Of a DNA stretch of 7,370 nt, positions 5,729 to 7,370 are shown piece by piece. How positions within the stretch are numbered: position 1 is the first letter of the stretch; every line of letters begins with the position of its first letter. Made by a program: the position numbers and the translations under genes. The DNA comes from Pseudomonadota bacterium. GTDB taxonomy: Bacteria > Pseudomonadota > Gammaproteobacteria > Woeseiales > Woeseiaceae. The notes under the pieces are model-generated. The model was not told the DNA's origin, ran no database searches, and was given only the letters and a program-made list of their open reading frames with translations. The stretch spans positions 1 to 7,370 of the forward strand of contig JAPUKV010000113.1 in NCBI GenBank assembly GCA_027295475.1, written 5' to 3'.

Positions 5729-7039
5729 ATGGCGATCACCGCATTCAGAGCTTCGATCCTGCACTGCTTTGCCGATCCTGGCGGTGCGACGGATCACAAC
5801 AAGTCTGCGGCTGTCGAATACATCGACGACGGGCTGCTGATCGTCGAGAACGGCCATGTGCATGAGACCGGTGCAGCAGAGGCACTGCTGCCCGGCCTGT
5901 CTGAGGACGTAGAAGTCGTCGAGTATCGCGACAAGCTGATCATTCCCGGAATGATCGATTGCCATGTGCACTTCCCACAGATCGATATCATCGCATCCTA
6001 TGGCGAACAGCTTCTCGACTGGCTCAACAGATACGCCTACCCGGTGGAACAGAAATTTGCAGATGCAGCACATGCGGCAGAGGTCGCTGACTTCTTTGTC
6101 GACGAACTTTTGCGGAACGGCACGACGACGGCGCTGGTATTTGCAACAGTTCACCCGCAATCAGTCGACGCAATCTTCGATAGAGCGTTGAAACAAAACA
6201 TGCGTCTGTTGGCGGGCAAGGTTTTAATGGACAAGAACTGCCCGGAAGAACTCAGAGACGATGCCCAGTCCGGGTACACAGACAGCCTGGCACTAATTAA
6301 CAAGTGGCACGGGAAGGGCCGCCTGAGCTATGCGATCACGCCGCGGTTTGCCGTAACATCCAGCGAGGGCCAGCTTGCCGAGGCTGGCCGCCTCGCGAGT
6401 GAACATCCTGACGTGTATGTTCACACGCACCTGGCGGAAAACAAGGACGAGGTCGAACTGATCGCGAAGCAATTTTCCTGGAGCCGAAGTTACCTTGATG
6501 TCTATGAACATTTTGGACTGCTACGGGAACGATCCGTATTCGCGCACTGTCTGCACCTCGATGACCGTGACCAAAAGTCGATGGCTGACCACGGGGGCGC
6601 CATCGCTTTCTGCCCGAGTTCAAATATGTTCCTTGGCAGTGGCCTGTTCGATCTGCGGTCGGCGCATGACAAAGGCATCCGTGTCGGTCTTGGCACAGAC
6701 ATTGGCGGCGGCACGAGTTTGAGTATGCTGCGGACGGTGAGTGAGGCGTATAAGGTGCTGCATCTGCTGGGTCAAGGCTTACCGCCTTTCGATGCGTTGT
6801 ACCTGGCAACACTCGGGGCCGCCAGAGCACTTTATCTCGAGGACAGAATCGGCAACTTCGAGCCAGGGAAAGAAGCCGACTTCGTCGTGCTTGATGCCAA
6901 AGCCATATCGATCACATCCCGCAGGCTCAGCAGATCAGATGACGTGGCTGAGAAACTATTCGCCCTGATAATGCTGGGCGACGATCGCTCCGTCGCGGCG
7001 ACCTATCTGATGGGTGAACTGGCGCATAGCGTGGGGTGA
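5729..7039 (+). CDS. guaD: Guanine deaminase GuaD
   Basis: GuaD is a zinc-dependent amidohydrolase that deaminates guanine to xanthine and ammonia, feeding xanthine dehydrogenase. The 436-residue protein has the expected metal and catalytic residues: HVH in IDCHVHFPQ (His79, His81), HTHLAENKDE (His234 and Glu237), FAHCLHL (His273) and GLGTDIGGGTS (Asp324). Other close matches to the guanine deaminase subfamily are YGEQLLDWLNRYAYPVEQKF, LLRNGTTTALVFATVHPQS, SYAITPRFAVTSS, FCPSSNMFLGSGLF and NFEPGKEADFVVLDA. ATG 5729 starts 5 bases after the allA stop and gives the usual N-terminus; an in-frame upstream start at 5675 would add 18 unconserved residues inside allA. The ribosome-binding site is weak, so coupling to allA is likely. 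It closes the plus-strand block and is convergent with the glycerate kinase gene. Confidence 0.95.
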   Translation: MAITAFRASILHCFADPGGATDHNKSAAVEYIDDGLLIVENGHVHETGAAEALLPGLSEDVEVVEYRDKLIIPGMIDCHVHFPQIDIIASYGEQLLDWLNRYAYPVEQKFADAAHAAEVADFFVDELLRNGTTTALVFATVHPQSVDAIFDRALKQNMRLLAGKVLMDKNCPEELRDDAQSGYTDSLALINKWHGKGRLSYAITPRFAVTSSEGQLAEAGRLASEHPDVYVHTHLAENKDEVELIAKQFSWSRSYLDVYEHFGLLRERSVFAHCLHLDDRDQKSMADHGGAIAFCPSSNMFLGSGLFDLRSAHDKGIRVGLGTDIGGGTSLSMLRTVSEAYKVLHLLGQGLPPFDALYLATLGAARALYLEDRIGNFEPGKEADFVVLDAKAISITSRRLSRSDDVAEKLFALIMLGDDRSVAATYLMGELAHSVG

Positions 7040-7058
7040 TCGACGCTTCATGCTGCAT

Positions 7059-7089
7059 CGATCAATGAGTCGGCTTCGCCGATCAATGA
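7059..7089. repeat. Direct repeat flanking a small hairpin at a convergent gene junction
   Basis: The 10-mer CGATCAATGA occurs at 7059-7068 and 7080-7089. Between and partly overlapping the copies is a hairpin with arms GTCGGC (7069-7074) and GCCGAT (7078-7083), loop TTC, including one G·T wobble. No T-run follows on either strand, so a terminator role is uncertain. Confidence 0.5.
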
Positions 7090-7370
7090 TTCGTGATCAG
7101 AAGCGCCCGAAAGTCATTAACGTTTGTTCGGGTAGGTCCGGTTACGACAAGATCTCCGATCTCAGAGAAAAAACGATAACTGTCGTTTTCATTCAGGAGG
7201 CTCCTGGCGTCGAGTGATCGTTTTTCTGCGCGATGCAGCGAATCCGGCGTGACATAGCATCCCGCGTTGTCTTCTGTGCCATCGATTCCATCCGTGTCAC
7301 AGGCTATCGCATAGATTTCCGGCGCACGGTCTAACGCCAATGCAAGCGCCAGCGCATATTCGCAATTGCG
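7083..7370 (-). CDS. Glycerate 2-kinase, MOFRL/TtuD-GckA family, C-terminal part (5' end outside window)
   Basis: This family phosphorylates D-glycerate to 2-phosphoglycerate; members are often labelled hydroxypyruvate reductase TtuD, and gckA is another name used. The frame is open to the window edge, giving the last ~95 residues of a protein usually over 400 residues long. The fragment begins RNCEYALALALALD and contains ACDTDGIDGTEDNAG, LNENDSYRFF and GDLVVTGPTRTNVNDFRALL, the C-terminal signature of the MOFRL domain. The stop is TGA (complement of 7083-7085), 43 bases beyond guaD on the other strand. In this setting it probably serves assimilation of glyoxylate released by AllA, through tartronate semialdehyde and glycerate. 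That link is inferred from position; the partner genes (carboligase, reductase) are not in view. Confidence 0.9.
   Translation of the reverse strand, partial: RNCEYALALALALDRAPEIYAIACDTDGIDGTEDNAGCYVTPDSLHRAEKRSLDARSLLNENDSYRFFSEIGDLVVTGPTRTNVNDFRALLITNH

Noticed and set aside
1..7370. CRISPR array, tRNA, rRNA or insertion sequence
   Set aside because: No regularly spaced repeats, no tRNA-like or rRNA-like sequence, and no transposase or terminal inverted repeats were seen.

Overview
This window carries most of a bacterial route for breaking down purines aerobically. The proteins resemble proteobacterial enzymes: the cytochrome c-fused urate hydroxylase PuuD, the metal-independent allantoinase PuuE, a GuaD-type guanine deaminase and an XdhC-type maturation factor. 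With the moderately high GC, the short or overlapping gene junctions and an orphan ParA ATPase of a type I associate with gammaproteobacteria, a gammaproteobacterium or close relative is most likely. I cannot name the genus from the sequence alone.

Layout. Bases 1-428 are the 3' end of xdhC. puuD (438-1631) and puuE (1636-2544) follow on the same strand with gaps of 9 and 4 bases. A 144-base convergent gap (2545-2688) holds a likely terminator. An orphan ParA-family ATPase then lies on the minus strand (2689-3405). A divergent 295-base gap (3406-3700) holds a perfect 15-bp tandem repeat and a near-palindrome. A second plus-strand block follows: uraD (3701-4210), alc (4207-5220), allA (5217-5723) and guaD (5729-7039). 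The first two junctions overlap by 4 bases and the last has a 5-base gap. The window ends in the 3' end of a convergent minus-strand glycerate 2-kinase of the MOFRL family (7083-7370).

Pathway. GuaD turns guanine into xanthine. Xanthine dehydrogenase, whose cofactor is loaded by XdhC, turns xanthine into urate. PuuD oxidises urate to 5-hydroxyisourate. A 5-hydroxyisourate hydrolase is expected next but is not in the window. UraD then makes (S)-allantoin, PuuE makes allantoate, Alc releases urea and ureidoglycolate, and AllA releases a second urea and glyoxylate. The neighbouring glycerate kinase is what a glyoxylate-to-glycerate assimilation route would need. These assignments rest on motif recognition in the translations; no search was run.

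Most of the window is recognisable metabolism and I do not see a wholly new system. The least explained parts are the lone ParA ATPase splitting the two catabolic blocks, the repeat-bearing divergent region next to it, and the absent hydroxyisourate hydrolase.
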